From: Promethearchaeota archaeon
GTDB taxonomy: Archaea; Asgardarchaeota; Lokiarchaeia; Sigyniarchaeales; SOKP01
NCBI GenBank assembly: GCA_030603385.1
Contig: JAUVXW010000016.1
Coordinates: forward strand, 1-64,000
Direction of reading: 5' to 3'
Length of the DNA: 64,000 nt
Made by a program: the position numbers and the translations under genes. The notes under the pieces are model-generated. The model made no database searches and was not told the origin of the DNA. It saw only the letters and a program-made list of their open reading frames with translations. Positions 53,943-63,667 of this stretch are shown here, piece after piece; within the stretch, counting starts at the first letter, position 1, and every line of letters begins with the position of its first letter.

Positions 53943-55982
53943 ATGCCGTTAGATAAAAGTATGGATATTTCAAAAGCGATGAGTATTAAATTATCTTCCG
54001 AGCTACCATCATATCCAAAATTCATTGAGGGAATAAGACGAGCACCATCAAGAGGTTATCTACTTAATCCTTCACAAACAAAATTAGCGTTAAAGAATGC
54101 ATTAAGATATATTCCTACATCTTTACATGAAAAAGTGGCATCAGAATTCTTAGAAGAATTAATAACAAGGGGCAGAATCTATGGTTATAGATTCAGACCT
54201 GAAGGAAATATAAAAGCTAAACCTATCAACGAATATGTTGGAAATATACTTGAATGTAAAGCCTTACAAGTTATGATTGATAACAATCTCGATTTTGACG
54301 TGGCTCTTTATCCATATGAATTGACAACTTATGGTGAAACTGGGCAAGTTTTTCAAAATTGGATGCAATTTAAATTAGTTAAAATTTATCTGGAACAAAT
54401 GACTGAAAATCAAACACTAATTATAGCCTCTGGGCATCCAGTTGGACTTTTTCCTACATCATTACATGCTCCTAGAGTAATTTCAACTAATGGTTTAATG
54501 GTGGGTATGTTTGACAACGCAGACGATTTCGCAATAGCAGCAGCTATGGGTGTAGCTAATTATGGCCAAATGACAGCCGGTGGATGGATGTATATCGGTC
54601 CTCAAGGAATTGTGCATGGTACTTATATTACGTTACTAAATGCAGGAAGGTTATACCTAAATATACCTCAAAATGAAGATTTAAAAGGTATTTTATACAT
54701 TTCATCTGGACTTGGTGGAATGAGTGGAGCACAAGCGAAAGCAGTGGAAATTGCTGGTGGAATCGGTGTTATTGCTGAAGTAGATAAATCAAGGATAAAA
54801 ACAAGATATGATCAAGGATGGATTTCTAAAATTTCTGATGATTTGGACGAGATCTTTCAATGGGTTGAAAATGCGAGAAAATCTGGTGGACCACTCTCAA
54901 TAGCATATCATGGAAATGTTGTTAATCTTTGGAAATATATAGTAGAAAATAACATCATGGTAGAACTGGCATCTGATCAAACTTCCTGCCATGCCGTTTA
55001 CGAAGGTGGATATACTCCGTTTCAAATTAGTTTTAAAGAAGGTAGAGATTTGATTAAAAATGATATTGATCGATTTAAACAATTGGTTGATGAATCTTTG
55101 AAGGAGCAATTTAAACTTATTAATATAATGACTAAAAAGGGTACTTATTTTTGGGATTATGGTAATTCTTTTCTGAAGGCAGTATACGATGCAGGAGTCA
55201 AAGAAATAGCAAAGAATCAAACTAATCCCTCTGAAGGATTTATTTTTCCATCTTATGTAGAGGATATAATGGGGCCTATATGTTTTGATTATGGCTATGG
55301 ACCTTTTAGATGGGTTTGCCTTTCTGGAAAAGAAGAGGATTTAGATAAAACTGATCAAACTGCAATGATTTCTATTAACCCAGAAAGAAGAGCTCAAGAT
55401 AGAGACAATTATATTTGGATAAGAGACGCAAAAAAAAATAATCTAGTAGTAGGTACAAAAGCTAGAATATTATATGCTGATGCTGAAGAGAGAATTGAAA
55501 TAGCATTAAAATTTAATAGTTTAGTAAGAAGAGGAAAAGTTGGACCTATAATGCTCGGAAGGGATCACCATGATGTTTCTGGAACAGATTCACCTTTCAG
55601 AGAAACATCTAACATAAGAGATGGAAGTAATGTGATGGCAGAAATGGCTATACACTGCTTCACGGGAAATGCAATCAGAGGTATGACTTATGTAGTTCTT
55701 TCCAATGGTGGTGGAGTGGGCATAGGGAAATGCTTTAATGGCGGATTTGGGTTGGTGTTAGATGGCTCTGAAAAAGTTGATAATGTAATAAGGAATTCTG
55801 TTGAATGGGATGTCATGGGTGGAATTGCAAGAAGAAGTTGGGCTAGAAATCCTCATGCTTATGAAACAGCATATAATTGGAATATTAAGAACAAAGAAAA
55901 AGGTCATATTACCCTTCCATTCATTGCAGAAGATAAGATTTTAGATAATATAGTAGAAAATTTCTTTGAAAAACTTAAATAA
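53943..55982 (+). CDS. hutU: urocanate hydratase (long, UROC1-like form)
   Basis: 679 residues, close to the eukaryotic enzyme and about 120 more than classic bacterial HutU. The blocks ASGHPVGLFPTSLHAPRVI, ANYGQMTAGGWMYIGPQGIVHGT, SSGLGGMSGAQAKA, AYHGNVVNLWKY, YEGGYTPFQI, FPSYVEDIMGPICFDYGYGPFRW and GRDHHDVSGTDSPFRET are family hallmarks. GLGGMSGAQ binds NAD+. It turns urocanate into imidazolone propionate. It leads the hut run: hutU, hutH (58 bp later) and hutI (close behind). Confidence 0.95.
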   Translation: MPLDKSMDISKAMSIKLSSELPSYPKFIEGIRRAPSRGYLLNPSQTKLALKNALRYIPTSLHEKVASEFLEELITRGRIYGYRFRPEGNIKAKPINEYVGNILECKALQVMIDNNLDFDVALYPYELTTYGETGQVFQNWMQFKLVKIYLEQMTENQTLIIASGHPVGLFPTSLHAPRVISTNGLMVGMFDNADDFAIAAAMGVANYGQMTAGGWMYIGPQGIVHGTYITLLNAGRLYLNIPQNEDLKGILYISSGLGGMSGAQAKAVEIAGGIGVIAEVDKSRIKTRYDQGWISKISDDLDEIFQWVENARKSGGPLSIAYHGNVVNLWKYIVENNIMVELASDQTSCHAVYEGGYTPFQISFKEGRDLIKNDIDRFKQLVDESLKEQFKLINIMTKKGTYFWDYGNSFLKAVYDAGVKEIAKNQTNPSEGFIFPSYVEDIMGPICFDYGYGPFRWVCLSGKEEDLDKTDQTAMISINPERRAQDRDNYIWIRDAKKNNLVVGTKARILYADAEERIEIALKFNSLVRRGKVGPIMLGRDHHDVSGTDSPFRETSNIRDGSNVMAEMAIHCFTGNAIRGMTYVVLSNGGGVGIGKCFNGGFGLVLDGSEKVDNVIRNSVEWDVMGGIARRSWARNPHAYETAYNWNIKNKEKGHITLPFIAEDKILDNIVENFFEKLK

Positions 55983-56040
55983 AAATTAAAGGTCCATTAA
56001 CTTATTTACGAGCATGATAAAGAATTAAAGGGGAGACTTT

Positions 56041-57552
56041 ATGGAAAACAATTTTCGATATGGAATAGATAAGTTAACAGTAAATATAGCATTGAAAATA
56101 GCTCACGATCAAATAAGAGGTGTTTTAACAAAAGAAACAAAGGCAAAAATAGAAAAGAGTTTTAAAGCAGTTCAATCAATAGCTAAAGGAGATCGATTAG
56201 TGTATAGCATTAATACAGGATTTGGATCACTGTGTACTACTAAAATTTCAATGGAAGAAACAGGAATGTTACAGGAAAATCTTCTTAAAAGCCATAGTGT
56301 AGGTGTAGGTTCTCCAATAGACAAAGAACTTTCAAAATTAATGTTAATTCTAAAAGTACAAGCTCTTTCTAAAGGTTATTCTGGAAGCTCATTACAAGTT
56401 GTGGAAAGAATTTGTTGGCATATTGAAAATAATTATATTCCATTAGTACCTGAGCAAGGTTCAGTTGGGGCTTCAGGAGATTTGGCACCATTAGCACATT
56501 TATTTCTACCATTGATTGGATTAGGTTACTTAACAAGGGATGGCAGATCTTACATTGAATCTGAAAAAGTTTTAAAAGAACATAACTTAGAACCTCTAAA
56601 ATTACAAGCAAAAGAGGGGTTAGCTTTAATCAACGGAACTCAATTTATTGCTGCTCATGCTATAAAAATTGTTGAAGATTTTTCAAGGGCTCTTGATCAC
56701 GCTGATCTTATTGGTGCTTTAACTCTTGAGAGTTACCTAGCATCTCCGCAACCTTTTGCTGAGAAATTAATAGAATTAAGACCGCATAGAGGAAGTTTAT
56801 TGGTAGCAAAAAGGATGAGAAGATTTTTACAAAATTCTCAATTAGTAGAATCCCATAAAGATTGCGGGCGAGTTCAAGATCCTTATTCCATAAGATGTAT
56901 TCCCCAAGTTCACGGTGCATCAAGAGATGCACTATACCATTTAAATGAGAAATTAGAGTGTGAGTTAAATTCTGTTACCGATAACCCAATCATTTTTAGT
57001 GAAAATGAAACATATAGTGGAGGAAATTTTCATGGACAACCGCTTGCTTTACCTTTAGATTATGTGAGTCTGGCTGCATCTGAAATTGGAAATATATCTG
57101 ATCGTCGAGTTTTTTTGTTACTCGAAGGGAAATGGGGATTACCTTCCTGCTTAATCAAGGATGCAGGATTAAACTCTGGTTTCATGATGATACAATATAC
57201 TTCAGCGGCTCTAGCTAGCGAAAACAAATCTCTTTGCTTTCCTGCCAGTGCAGATAGTATTCCTACAGGAGGAGGACAAGAAGACCATGTAAGTATGGGT
57301 TCAATTAGTGCAAGAAAAGCTCTTAGAATTATTAACAACCTCGAAAATATTCTTGCTGTTGAACTCCTATGCGCAGCACAAGCATTTGATTTTAGAAGAC
57401 CCTTGAAATCCAGTAAAATTATAGAAGAATGCCACAAGTACATACGAGACAAGATACCTCATATTTCTGAAGATAGAATTTTATCTAAATATATTAACTC
57501 TGCAAGAGAAATTATAAAGAGTAATGAATTATTAAAAATTGCCCAAAAATAA
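56041..57552 (+). CDS. hutH: histidine ammonia-lyase
   Basis: 503 residues. The MIO cofactor is formed from A144-S145-G146 in GSVGASGDLAPLAH. YSINTGFGSL, the SVTDNPIIF block, GNFHGQPLALPLDY and AASENKSLCFPAS-type end (the QEDHVSMGS loop) are typical of HAL. It deaminates L-histidine to urocanate. AAAGGGGAG lies about 5 nt before the ATG. It is the second gene of the plus-strand hut operon. Confidence 0.95.
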   Translation: MENNFRYGIDKLTVNIALKIAHDQIRGVLTKETKAKIEKSFKAVQSIAKGDRLVYSINTGFGSLCTTKISMEETGMLQENLLKSHSVGVGSPIDKELSKLMLILKVQALSKGYSGSSLQVVERICWHIENNYIPLVPEQGSVGASGDLAPLAHLFLPLIGLGYLTRDGRSYIESEKVLKEHNLEPLKLQAKEGLALINGTQFIAAHAIKIVEDFSRALDHADLIGALTLESYLASPQPFAEKLIELRPHRGSLLVAKRMRRFLQNSQLVESHKDCGRVQDPYSIRCIPQVHGASRDALYHLNEKLECELNSVTDNPIIFSENETYSGGNFHGQPLALPLDYVSLAASEIGNISDRRVFLLLEGKWGLPSCLIKDAGLNSGFMMIQYTSAALASENKSLCFPASADSIPTGGGQEDHVSMGSISARKALRIINNLENILAVELLCAAQAFDFRRPLKSSKIIEECHKYIRDKIPHISEDRILSKYINSAREIIKSNELLKIAQK

Positions 57553-57601
57553 TTAGAGTTGTACTGATTTGTTTGTAGCATCGACTTATGTGAAAAAAGA
57601 A

Positions 57602-58873
57602 ATGTTTTTAGAAAGTGAACCCGATCTTGTGATTATTCATGCAAATGAATTAATTACGATGAATACTGCTTTTGGAGCTCCAAGAAAAGGCGAAAGTATG
57701 TCAGAACTGGCTATTTTTTATGATGGCGCGATAGCAATTAAAGATGACAGAATTATTTTTGTAGGAAGTACTGACGAATTAATGTCAAAATTTTCCTTTG
57801 GAGAAATAACAAGAAAGATAGATGCTTCGAATAAACTAGTTACACCTGGATTTGTCGATCCCCATACACACATTATCTTTGATGGGACTAGAGAAAATGA
57901 ATTATCTATGAAACTAAAGGGAAAATCATATCTCGAAATTCTCAAGGAAGGAGGGGGTATATTAAAAACTGTTCGAGAAACAAGGAATGCTCCAATAGAG
58001 AAATTAATAGAAAACGGTAAAAAAATTTTATATCGAATGATCTCGTATGGTACAACTACTCTTGAAACAAAATCAGGTTACGGGCTAACTACTGAAAGTG
58101 AAATAAAAATTTTGAAAGCTATTAAGGTTTTAAATGAAGTACACCCTATAGATATAGTTTCAACTTTTTTAGGTGCCCATGCGATACCAACGGAATACGA
58201 AAATAGAGCAAATGAGTATGTTGATCTCATAATTTCTGAAATGATTCCGAGAATTGTTAAAGAAAATCTTGCTGAATTTTGTGATGTATTTTGTGAAAAA
58301 GGTATATTTTCTATAAAACAAACAAGAAAAATATTAGAAACTGCTAAGAGATATGGATTAACTCCTCAAATTCATATCGATGAGATTGTAGATACATACG
58401 GTGCGAAGTTAGCGGCAGATATAAATGCTATTCAAGCAGGACATTTATTAAAATCAAACGATGAAGGTTTAAAAGCAATGGCAGAAGCTGATGTTATTGC
58501 TACACTCTTACCTGGGACCCCTTTCTGTTTAATGTCTAATGAATATGCACCAGCTAGAAAAATGATTGATCTAGGTATACCTATTGCTTTAGCAACGGAT
58601 TTAAATCCTAATTGTTGGACGGAATCAATGCAAATGATTATTGCATTAGCTTGTTATAATATGCGACTCTCACCTGCAGAAGCATTAGCTGCTTCTACTA
58701 TAAACAGTGCTTGCGCACTCCAAAGGCAAGATGAGATTGGAAGCTTAGAAATTGGTAAAAAGGCGGATTTAATTATATTTGATGTTCCTAATCATAATTT
58801 TCTTCCTTACCAATTTGGTGTAAACTTAGTGTCAATGGTTGTAAAAAACGGGAAGGTTGTGGTTGATATTTAG
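57602..58873 (+). CDS. hutI: imidazolonepropionase
   Basis: About 423 residues of the amidohydrolase superfamily. VTPGFVDPHTHIIFDG holds the first metal His pair, then TLETKSGYGLTTESE, FLGAHAIPTEY and the IHIDEIVDTYGA metal region, and ALATDLNPNCWTESMQ holds the catalytic Asp. It opens the imidazolone ring to N-formimino-L-glutamate. The ATG at 57602 puts a natural seven residues before PDLVIIHANEL; the frame opens at TTG 57569. Third gene of the hut run and convergent with the formimidoyltransferase gene 18 bp away. Confidence 0.94.
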   Translation: MFLESEPDLVIIHANELITMNTAFGAPRKGESMSELAIFYDGAIAIKDDRIIFVGSTDELMSKFSFGEITRKIDASNKLVTPGFVDPHTHIIFDGTRENELSMKLKGKSYLEILKEGGGILKTVRETRNAPIEKLIENGKKILYRMISYGTTTLETKSGYGLTTESEIKILKAIKVLNEVHPIDIVSTFLGAHAIPTEYENRANEYVDLIISEMIPRIVKENLAEFCDVFCEKGIFSIKQTRKILETAKRYGLTPQIHIDEIVDTYGAKLAADINAIQAGHLLKSNDEGLKAMAEADVIATLLPGTPFCLMSNEYAPARKMIDLGIPIALATDLNPNCWTESMQMIIALACYNMRLSPAEALAASTINSACALQRQDEIGSLEIGKKADLIIFDVPNHNFLPYQFGVNLVSMVVKNGKVVVDI

Positions 58874-58891
58874 AATATAACCTCGAAAATT

Positions 58892-59809
58892 TTAAAAATC
58901 AAAATAATGCTCTAATAAATGCTTTTCTTCGAGCTTTTGAGGGGTGTCAAGTTGTAAATAATACTCTAAAGAGGTTAACACAGCATCTAAAGGTAAAACC
59001 CCTACTAACTCTGTTCCAATAATTGACACGCCATAACGAGCAGCTTCAATTCTTACAAGCTCCATTTGTCTATAAAGAGGTGTTTTCCTATAATTAATAT
59101 TACTAATCCCAACTTGAACGTAGTTTTTTTTAGCTAGTTCTGTTCCCATTGCTTTAATGTTAACTAAACCACCAGAGCGAAGATGAATAGCTTTTGCAAC
59201 TTTTTTAGCCACTTTGATATCTTTTGTTCCTAGATTAATGTTAAAGCTTATTAATGGAGGTCTAGCACCTGTTATCATAGCACCTGCAGTAGGATGAAGC
59301 TCAGGTGGACCAAAATCAGGTTTTCTTTCAGGATCGGTTTTAATACTCTCCTTTAGTCCTTCATATTCTCCTACACGAATGTTATCAATGTTTTTTCTTT
59401 CCATTTTTCTTGCTGATTCTTCATAAAGGTATACGGGAATTCCTTCTTGTGCCATAGTTTCAGCAAACTTGATAGATAAATCAATGCATTCTTCTATACT
59501 GACATTCTGTGCGGGAACAAAAGGAACAACATCAATTGCTCCAATCCGAGGATGTTGCCCTTTATGTTTATTCATATCAATTAAATCAATTGCTTTCTTA
59601 GCAGCAACCACATTGGCTTTTAAAACCGCATCAGGCGTTCCCACAAAGGTAACAACTGCTCTATTATAATCTGTATCGTACTGAACATCAACAATACGTG
59701 TATTAGGGGTGTTCTTAATTTCCTTTACAATTTCTTCAATTTTCTCTCCATCAACCCCCTCACTATAGTTTGGGACAGATTCTATAATTTTCTTTTTTCC
59801 TTTCTCCAT
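58892..59809 (-). CDS. glutamate formimidoyltransferase
   Basis: 305 residues, matching the N-terminal transferase half of FTCD. ESVPNYSEGVDGEKI, the HKGQHPRIGAIDVVPFVP block (His and Asp of the active site), GPPELHPTAGAMITGARPPLISFNINLGT and VGISNINYRKTPLYR are characteristic. It moves the formimino group from N-formimino-glutamate to tetrahydrofolate, finishing histidine breakdown to glutamate. There is no cyclodeaminase half. It faces hutI on the other strand, so regulation may be separate. ATG at 59809. Confidence 0.94.
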   Translation of the reverse strand: MEKGKKKIIESVPNYSEGVDGEKIEEIVKEIKNTPNTRIVDVQYDTDYNRAVVTFVGTPDAVLKANVVAAKKAIDLIDMNKHKGQHPRIGAIDVVPFVPAQNVSIEECIDLSIKFAETMAQEGIPVYLYEESARKMERKNIDNIRVGEYEGLKESIKTDPERKPDFGPPELHPTAGAMITGARPPLISFNINLGTKDIKVAKKVAKAIHLRSGGLVNIKAMGTELAKKNYVQVGISNINYRKTPLYRQMELVRIEAARYGVSIIGTELVGVLPLDAVLTSLEYYLQLDTPQKLEEKHLLEHYFDF

Positions 59810-59985
59810 AAAACCAGCCTTTATTAAAAAAATCTAAAGTTAATATAATATTTATGAAAAGGTAAAATTAAATTTTATCTATAATGAGTAGACTTTTTTA
59901 TAATAAGTTTTATCAGTGAATTAATACAAATCTATATATTTCTTCTAACTTTAAAAGTTTAAATTCATATAAATTGATAATAAAA

Positions 59986-61089
59986 ATGCAGATTGGTAGA
60001 TATATTTTATTAAGGGATAAATATCTAGAAGGGTTTACTACTTTTTCTGAACAAACCATAAGGTGTTATCGAACATCAATAAATAGCTTTGGTAAATTTA
60101 TTAATTTTAAAGATATCTTTGATCCAAATGATATGAAGAACTACTTGAATTCTAAAGAATTCAAAAAACTCCAAATCTCAACTCAGAATTTATATAGAAT
60201 AAAATTATCGAAATTCTTTTTATGGATCGGATTCAGGAAAAGCGAGATTGCTGAATTACTGAAAAAGAAAAAAGATATCAAAAAAACATTGCAAAAAAAT
60301 GATCTTTTAACAAAAGAAGAAATTAGATTCATCTTAGGTAAAATGAAGAGACCAATTGATAAAGCCATATTCATGATGATTTTAGAAACTAAAGGTAGAA
60401 AATCAGAAATTAGAAAATTGAAAATTAAGGATGTTGTATTTTATGAATCCTATGCTATGGTATATATAAGAAATTCAAAAACCTCACAAAGAAATATCCC
60501 AATTGTCGAAAGTATTCCTTATCTTACTCGATATTTAGAGGATCATCCTTTAATAGACGATCTTGAAGCTCCATTTTTTATAACCCTCTATGGAGGAGAA
60601 TTTAAAGGTTATTCTGAGAATGCTTTTAATGGAATTTTTAAAAGATATACTAAAAATATGAAAAAAAAAGTATATCCACATCTACTAAGACATACTGGAT
60701 TAACTGAAATGGCCAAACATCTTACAGAATTTCAATTAAAACAATTAGCAGGTTGGACTATGGATTCTAAACAAGCTTCAAGATATGTTCATTTATCAAA
60801 TCAAGACTTAGAAAATAAAATGCTTGAACTACATGGTATAAAACCTCCTGAAGAACAAGAAGAAGTTAAGCATATTGAGATAATTCGATGCCCAAGATGT
60901 GATTTTGCTAATAGTGACCTAGATAAATATTGCTCCAGGTGTGGAAGTGTTCTAGATATTAAAACGGTAATTAAACACCAAGAAAAAGCAAGAGAATTAG
61001 AAGAAATAATAAGCGCTTCAGAAATTAAGCAATATATAGATAAATTATTCGAAGAAAAAGTCTTTAATATCCTTGATAAAAAAGCGTAA
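59986..61089 (+). CDS. tyrosine recombinase/integrase with C-terminal zinc ribbon
   Basis: About 367 residues from the ATG at 59986 (TTG at 59974 is a longer option). An N-terminal core-binding domain (about 1-95) is followed by the catalytic domain: R138 in ETKGRKSEIRKL, K165 in RNSKTSQRN, H232-x-x-R235 in PHLLRHTGLTEMA, W257 in AGWTMDSKQ (W where many have His) and the nucleophile Y267 in ASRYVHLS. The tail has CPRCDFANSDLDKYCSRCGS, a zinc ribbon, then a coiled segment. Enzymes of this type either resolve chromosome dimers (XerA) or move elements. The neighbouring unknown operon favours an element, but this is inference. Confidence 0.88.
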   Translation: MQIGRYILLRDKYLEGFTTFSEQTIRCYRTSINSFGKFINFKDIFDPNDMKNYLNSKEFKKLQISTQNLYRIKLSKFFLWIGFRKSEIAELLKKKKDIKKTLQKNDLLTKEEIRFILGKMKRPIDKAIFMMILETKGRKSEIRKLKIKDVVFYESYAMVYIRNSKTSQRNIPIVESIPYLTRYLEDHPLIDDLEAPFFITLYGGEFKGYSENAFNGIFKRYTKNMKKKVYPHLLRHTGLTEMAKHLTEFQLKQLAGWTMDSKQASRYVHLSNQDLENKMLELHGIKPPEEQEEVKHIEIIRCPRCDFANSDLDKYCSRCGSVLDIKTVIKHQEKARELEEIISASEIKQYIDKLFEEKVFNILDKKA

Positions 61090-61090
61090 T

Positions 61091-61252
61091 TTACTCGCTC
61101 CATTTAATCTCTTCAGCAATTTTTAACAATTCATCAACATTTAATTTACTTAAATCTCCACTAACATGAATATGAAATGTTTTAGCTATAATTTCAACTT
61201 GTTTTTCAAAAAGCTTATCTAAATCTTCTTTATTTTTTTTATAATAAACACC
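61091..61252 (-). CDS. small 53-residue protein, unknown
   Basis: A GTG-started frame reads MFIIKKNKEDLDKLFEKQ then VEIIAKTFHIHVSGDLSKLN and ends KIAEEIKWSE. It is well balanced in residues and fills the space right after the integrase (1 bp tail-to-tail). GTG follows a weak GG-rich leader. It might be the cut end of a longer gene. I do not recognise it. Confidence 0.35.
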   Translation of the reverse strand, partial: GVYYKKNKEDLDKLFEKQVEIIAKTFHIHVSGDLSKLNVDELLKIAEEIKWSE

Positions 61253-61514
61253 CAAAAAGTAAATTTTTTAATTGAATTTTTAATGAGTTGATATCTTTAT
61301 TGGATTAATCTAAAATACACCCTAATTTTTTATGTTTTTTAGGTCCGCTTTTATTATGGTTAGAATTGTAAAGAACCAATTTCTTAAGATTATACTAAAT
61401 AGGTAAGATTTTTTTTCTTGAAGTCTTTATTTCTGATGAGTAGAACAAATTTTAAGGATTATAAAAGGTAAGATTATTTAAAAAAAGAAAAAAAATTAAA
61501 ATCAAATAGTCAAT

Positions 61515-62270
61515 TTATAGATTTGTAAATATATATCCTATATCTTGATTTGAAAAGTGATCAACTGCTATTTTTCCAAATCTACTACTTATAACAGAGC
61601 CAAATCTCTCTTTCCAAGGAGAACTAATAGAAATTTTGGTATATTTTATAATTTCAATTAAATTTTCTAAGTCTTTTTTAATTGAAACAAGTGTTTGTAT
61701 ATCAGCATAACTCCAATTATCTCTCAATTCCTTATGAGGACATAATAGAAAGTAGTTTCTATTTTTAAATTGAAATATACTCCGTATATACTCAATAAAT
61801 TTTTGTTTTTCTTTTGTTCCTAATTTATCAAAATTTTGTTTTAAATCAGTTGGATTTTCAAAATTTACTTTACTTCTTGTTTTTTTGGTAGCCAAGGTTT
61901 CTACAAAAGTTTGAAGTAATTTATAACTTAAAATCTTGAGTGGAAAAACAGGTAATACATATAACCTTGTTGTTTCTCTTTTTGGAATATCACACGTGTA
62001 ATTACTAATAATTAAACCTATAGGTTCTTTAAGTTCGAGATTTAAAAAACTCTTTGGATAATCAACAAGGATATCTCCCTGTTCCATCTCATATTCTTCA
62101 GACTCTTTAAATAAATTGAGATTGGTATTAACTTTAAGGTTATCGATTTGGCTATCTCCTGTTATATTTGTTAAAAATGTGATACCATCTTTTTCTGTAT
62201 AAAAAGATTTAGTTAACTTCTCGATAGAAGATTTGACGTCTAAATCCTTTTGATCATTTTTCTTCGCCAT
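61515..62270 (-). CDS. unknown protein of the right-edge operon (251 residues)
   Basis: The N-terminal part is charged (KKNDQKDLDVKSSIEKL). The middle reads EQGDILVDYP, then EPIGLIISNYTCDIPKRETTRLYVLPVFPL. That pattern (Q/E-GDI, then IIS-x-x-CDI, then a V-P-V strand) recalls a small barrel domain seen in various phage- and defence-linked proteins. The C-terminal part has NYFLLCPHKELRDNWSYADIQTL and SSPWKERFGSVISSRFG. Its ATG overlaps the stop of the gene before it (TAATG), so the two are translationally coupled. No firm function. Confidence 0.6.
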   Translation of the reverse strand: MAKKNDQKDLDVKSSIEKLTKSFYTEKDGITFLTNITGDSQIDNLKVNTNLNLFKESEEYEMEQGDILVDYPKSFLNLELKEPIGLIISNYTCDIPKRETTRLYVLPVFPLKILSYKLLQTFVETLATKKTRSKVNFENPTDLKQNFDKLGTKEKQKFIEYIRSIFQFKNRNYFLLCPHKELRDNWSYADIQTLVSIKKDLENLIEIIKYTKISISSPWKERFGSVISSRFGKIAVDHFSNQDIGYIFTNL

Positions 62271-62770
62271 TAATAGTCATCATCGACAATTTCTTCCTCT
62301 GTAAGAATATCGTCCCAAAAATCTTTTGGTATATCGATTTTAAAAATCTCTTTATCAATGATAGACTCTTTTTTATCTTTTTGTTCCGTTAATTTTTGGA
62401 AATTCTCATTAAATTCTCTTATTAATTCAAAATTATTATTAAATCTTTTAAGTTCTTCAATTAATCCTTCAAAGACATTGAATGTTTTATTAGAGCTCTC
62501 TAATAACTCTTTTAATTGATCTTCATTAAAATCTTCTTTAATTTGTTCTCGAAATTTTTTTACGGTTTCACTATCAAAATATAATTTAGTTATTGTTTCT
62601 AATACTTCTTTAGCATCATCGGAATGTAGTGCTAATTCTTGTTTTATTTTATCAAAGGGATTAATTTCTGGTTTAATAATAAATTCTTCTTCGGGGGGAA
62701 TTTGACCTGTGTTTATTAGGTAATTCATAAGTTTTTGTTTAGCATCCGATCTTTTTAACCTTTTACTCAT
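62270..62770 (-). CDS. acidic helical protein of the right-edge operon (166 residues), unknown
   Basis: After a basic start (SKRLKRSDAKQKL) the protein becomes strongly acidic, with long helices rich in E, K and L (KKFREQIKEDFNEDQLKELLE, LIEELKRFNNNFELIREF) that look like coiled coil. The end is very acidic (DDILTEEEIVDDDY). Its ATG overlaps the upstream stop as ATGA and its own stop overlaps the next ATG. This is a middle partner in a three-gene coupled unit, perhaps a bridging subunit. Not recognised. Confidence 0.6.
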   Translation of the reverse strand: MSKRLKRSDAKQKLMNYLINTGQIPPEEEFIIKPEINPFDKIKQELALHSDDAKEVLETITKLYFDSETVKKFREQIKEDFNEDQLKELLESSNKTFNVFEGLIEELKRFNNNFELIREFNENFQKLTEQKDKKESIIDKEIFKIDIPKDFWDDILTEEEIVDDDY

Positions 62771-63534
62771 ATAATTTTCAACTCCTCCATTAATTCGTTA
62801 AATTTATTTAGATTTGTTATTAAAATATCCTGTAATTTATTTTCCATTATGGATAATTTTGAATCTGGATATATAAACGAACATAATATATTATTTGAAC
62901 TCTGGTGTAATGAAAAGAAATATTTATTCTCTTCTTCATCAATTTCAAAATTAACATCTTCAAAAACCATTTTTTTTGTATTTAATAAACTTTCTTCAAT
63001 AATCTTACTCATACTCTCTATTTTTGGTTCTCCCTTTAGTTCAACTCCAAATATTACAGAAACTTCATTTAATTTAGGGATTTTCTCTTCTAAAATCTTA
63101 GGGATGAGAAACATCTTAATTAATAAATCAACTTGATCTAAATCACTTAAATTTATTGGTTCTCTTTTTGTTTCACTTTTCCTTGGATAAGAAGGCATTA
63201 TTCTCATACTTTTGTCATTCCCTCGGTAAAACATCCTTCCAGATCGCGAAAAATCTTTGGGATATGAGAGAGTAATTTTTTTCTTACTTAAAAAAATCTC
63301 GAAATCCTTAGAACTTAAAGTTAAATTTGGAGTAATTCCTAATTCTGGTATTATTTCCTCTATTATAGAAATTTTATCTAAGTTGTAATCAACAGTTATG
63401 TCTTTAAAATCCAGTAAAGTTAATTTTGATAAAATGTCTTTTATATTTGTTGATTTATCTGATTCGATGAATCTAAATGTTACATTAAAAAAACTAAGAT
63501 TTTCTAATAGTTTAGGTTTTTCCTTCTTTCCCAT
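62767..63534 (-). CDS. unknown protein of the right-edge operon (255 residues)
   Basis: The N-terminus has a beta-rich start (NLSFFNVTFRFIESD) followed by strands and IIEEIIPELGITPNLTLSSKDFEIFLSKKKI. The centre is RSGRMFYRGNDKSMRIMPSYP, and the end alternates helix and strand (SEVSVIFGVELKG-like, KMVFEDVNFEIDEEENKYFF). The overall look, a beta-rich two-part protein of about 255 residues with an early F-x-V-x-F strand, brings to mind sporadic TIGR04255-type proteins, but the match is too weak to claim. ATG at 63534 after AAAGAG. Stop overlaps the next start by 4 bp. Confidence 0.6.
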   Translation of the reverse strand: MGKKEKPKLLENLSFFNVTFRFIESDKSTNIKDILSKLTLLDFKDITVDYNLDKISIIEEIIPELGITPNLTLSSKDFEIFLSKKKITLSYPKDFSRSGRMFYRGNDKSMRIMPSYPRKSETKREPINLSDLDQVDLLIKMFLIPKILEEKIPKLNEVSVIFGVELKGEPKIESMSKIIEESLLNTKKMVFEDVNFEIDEEENKYFFSLHQSSNNILCSFIYPDSKLSIMENKLQDILITNLNKFNELMEELKII

Positions 63535-63667
63535 CTCTTTATTAATTATAATATTGATTTAAAGTACAAAAATTTTTGTATTATGTTAATATTTGTTAGA
63601 ACTTAAATTTTTTATAAAATCTTTTATCTTTCCATTTTTTTAAAAATTCATTCACTTCCTTATTATA

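Noticed and set aside
57060..57452. 130-codon minus-strand frame inside hutH
   Set aside because: Shadow of the conserved HAL C-terminal region.
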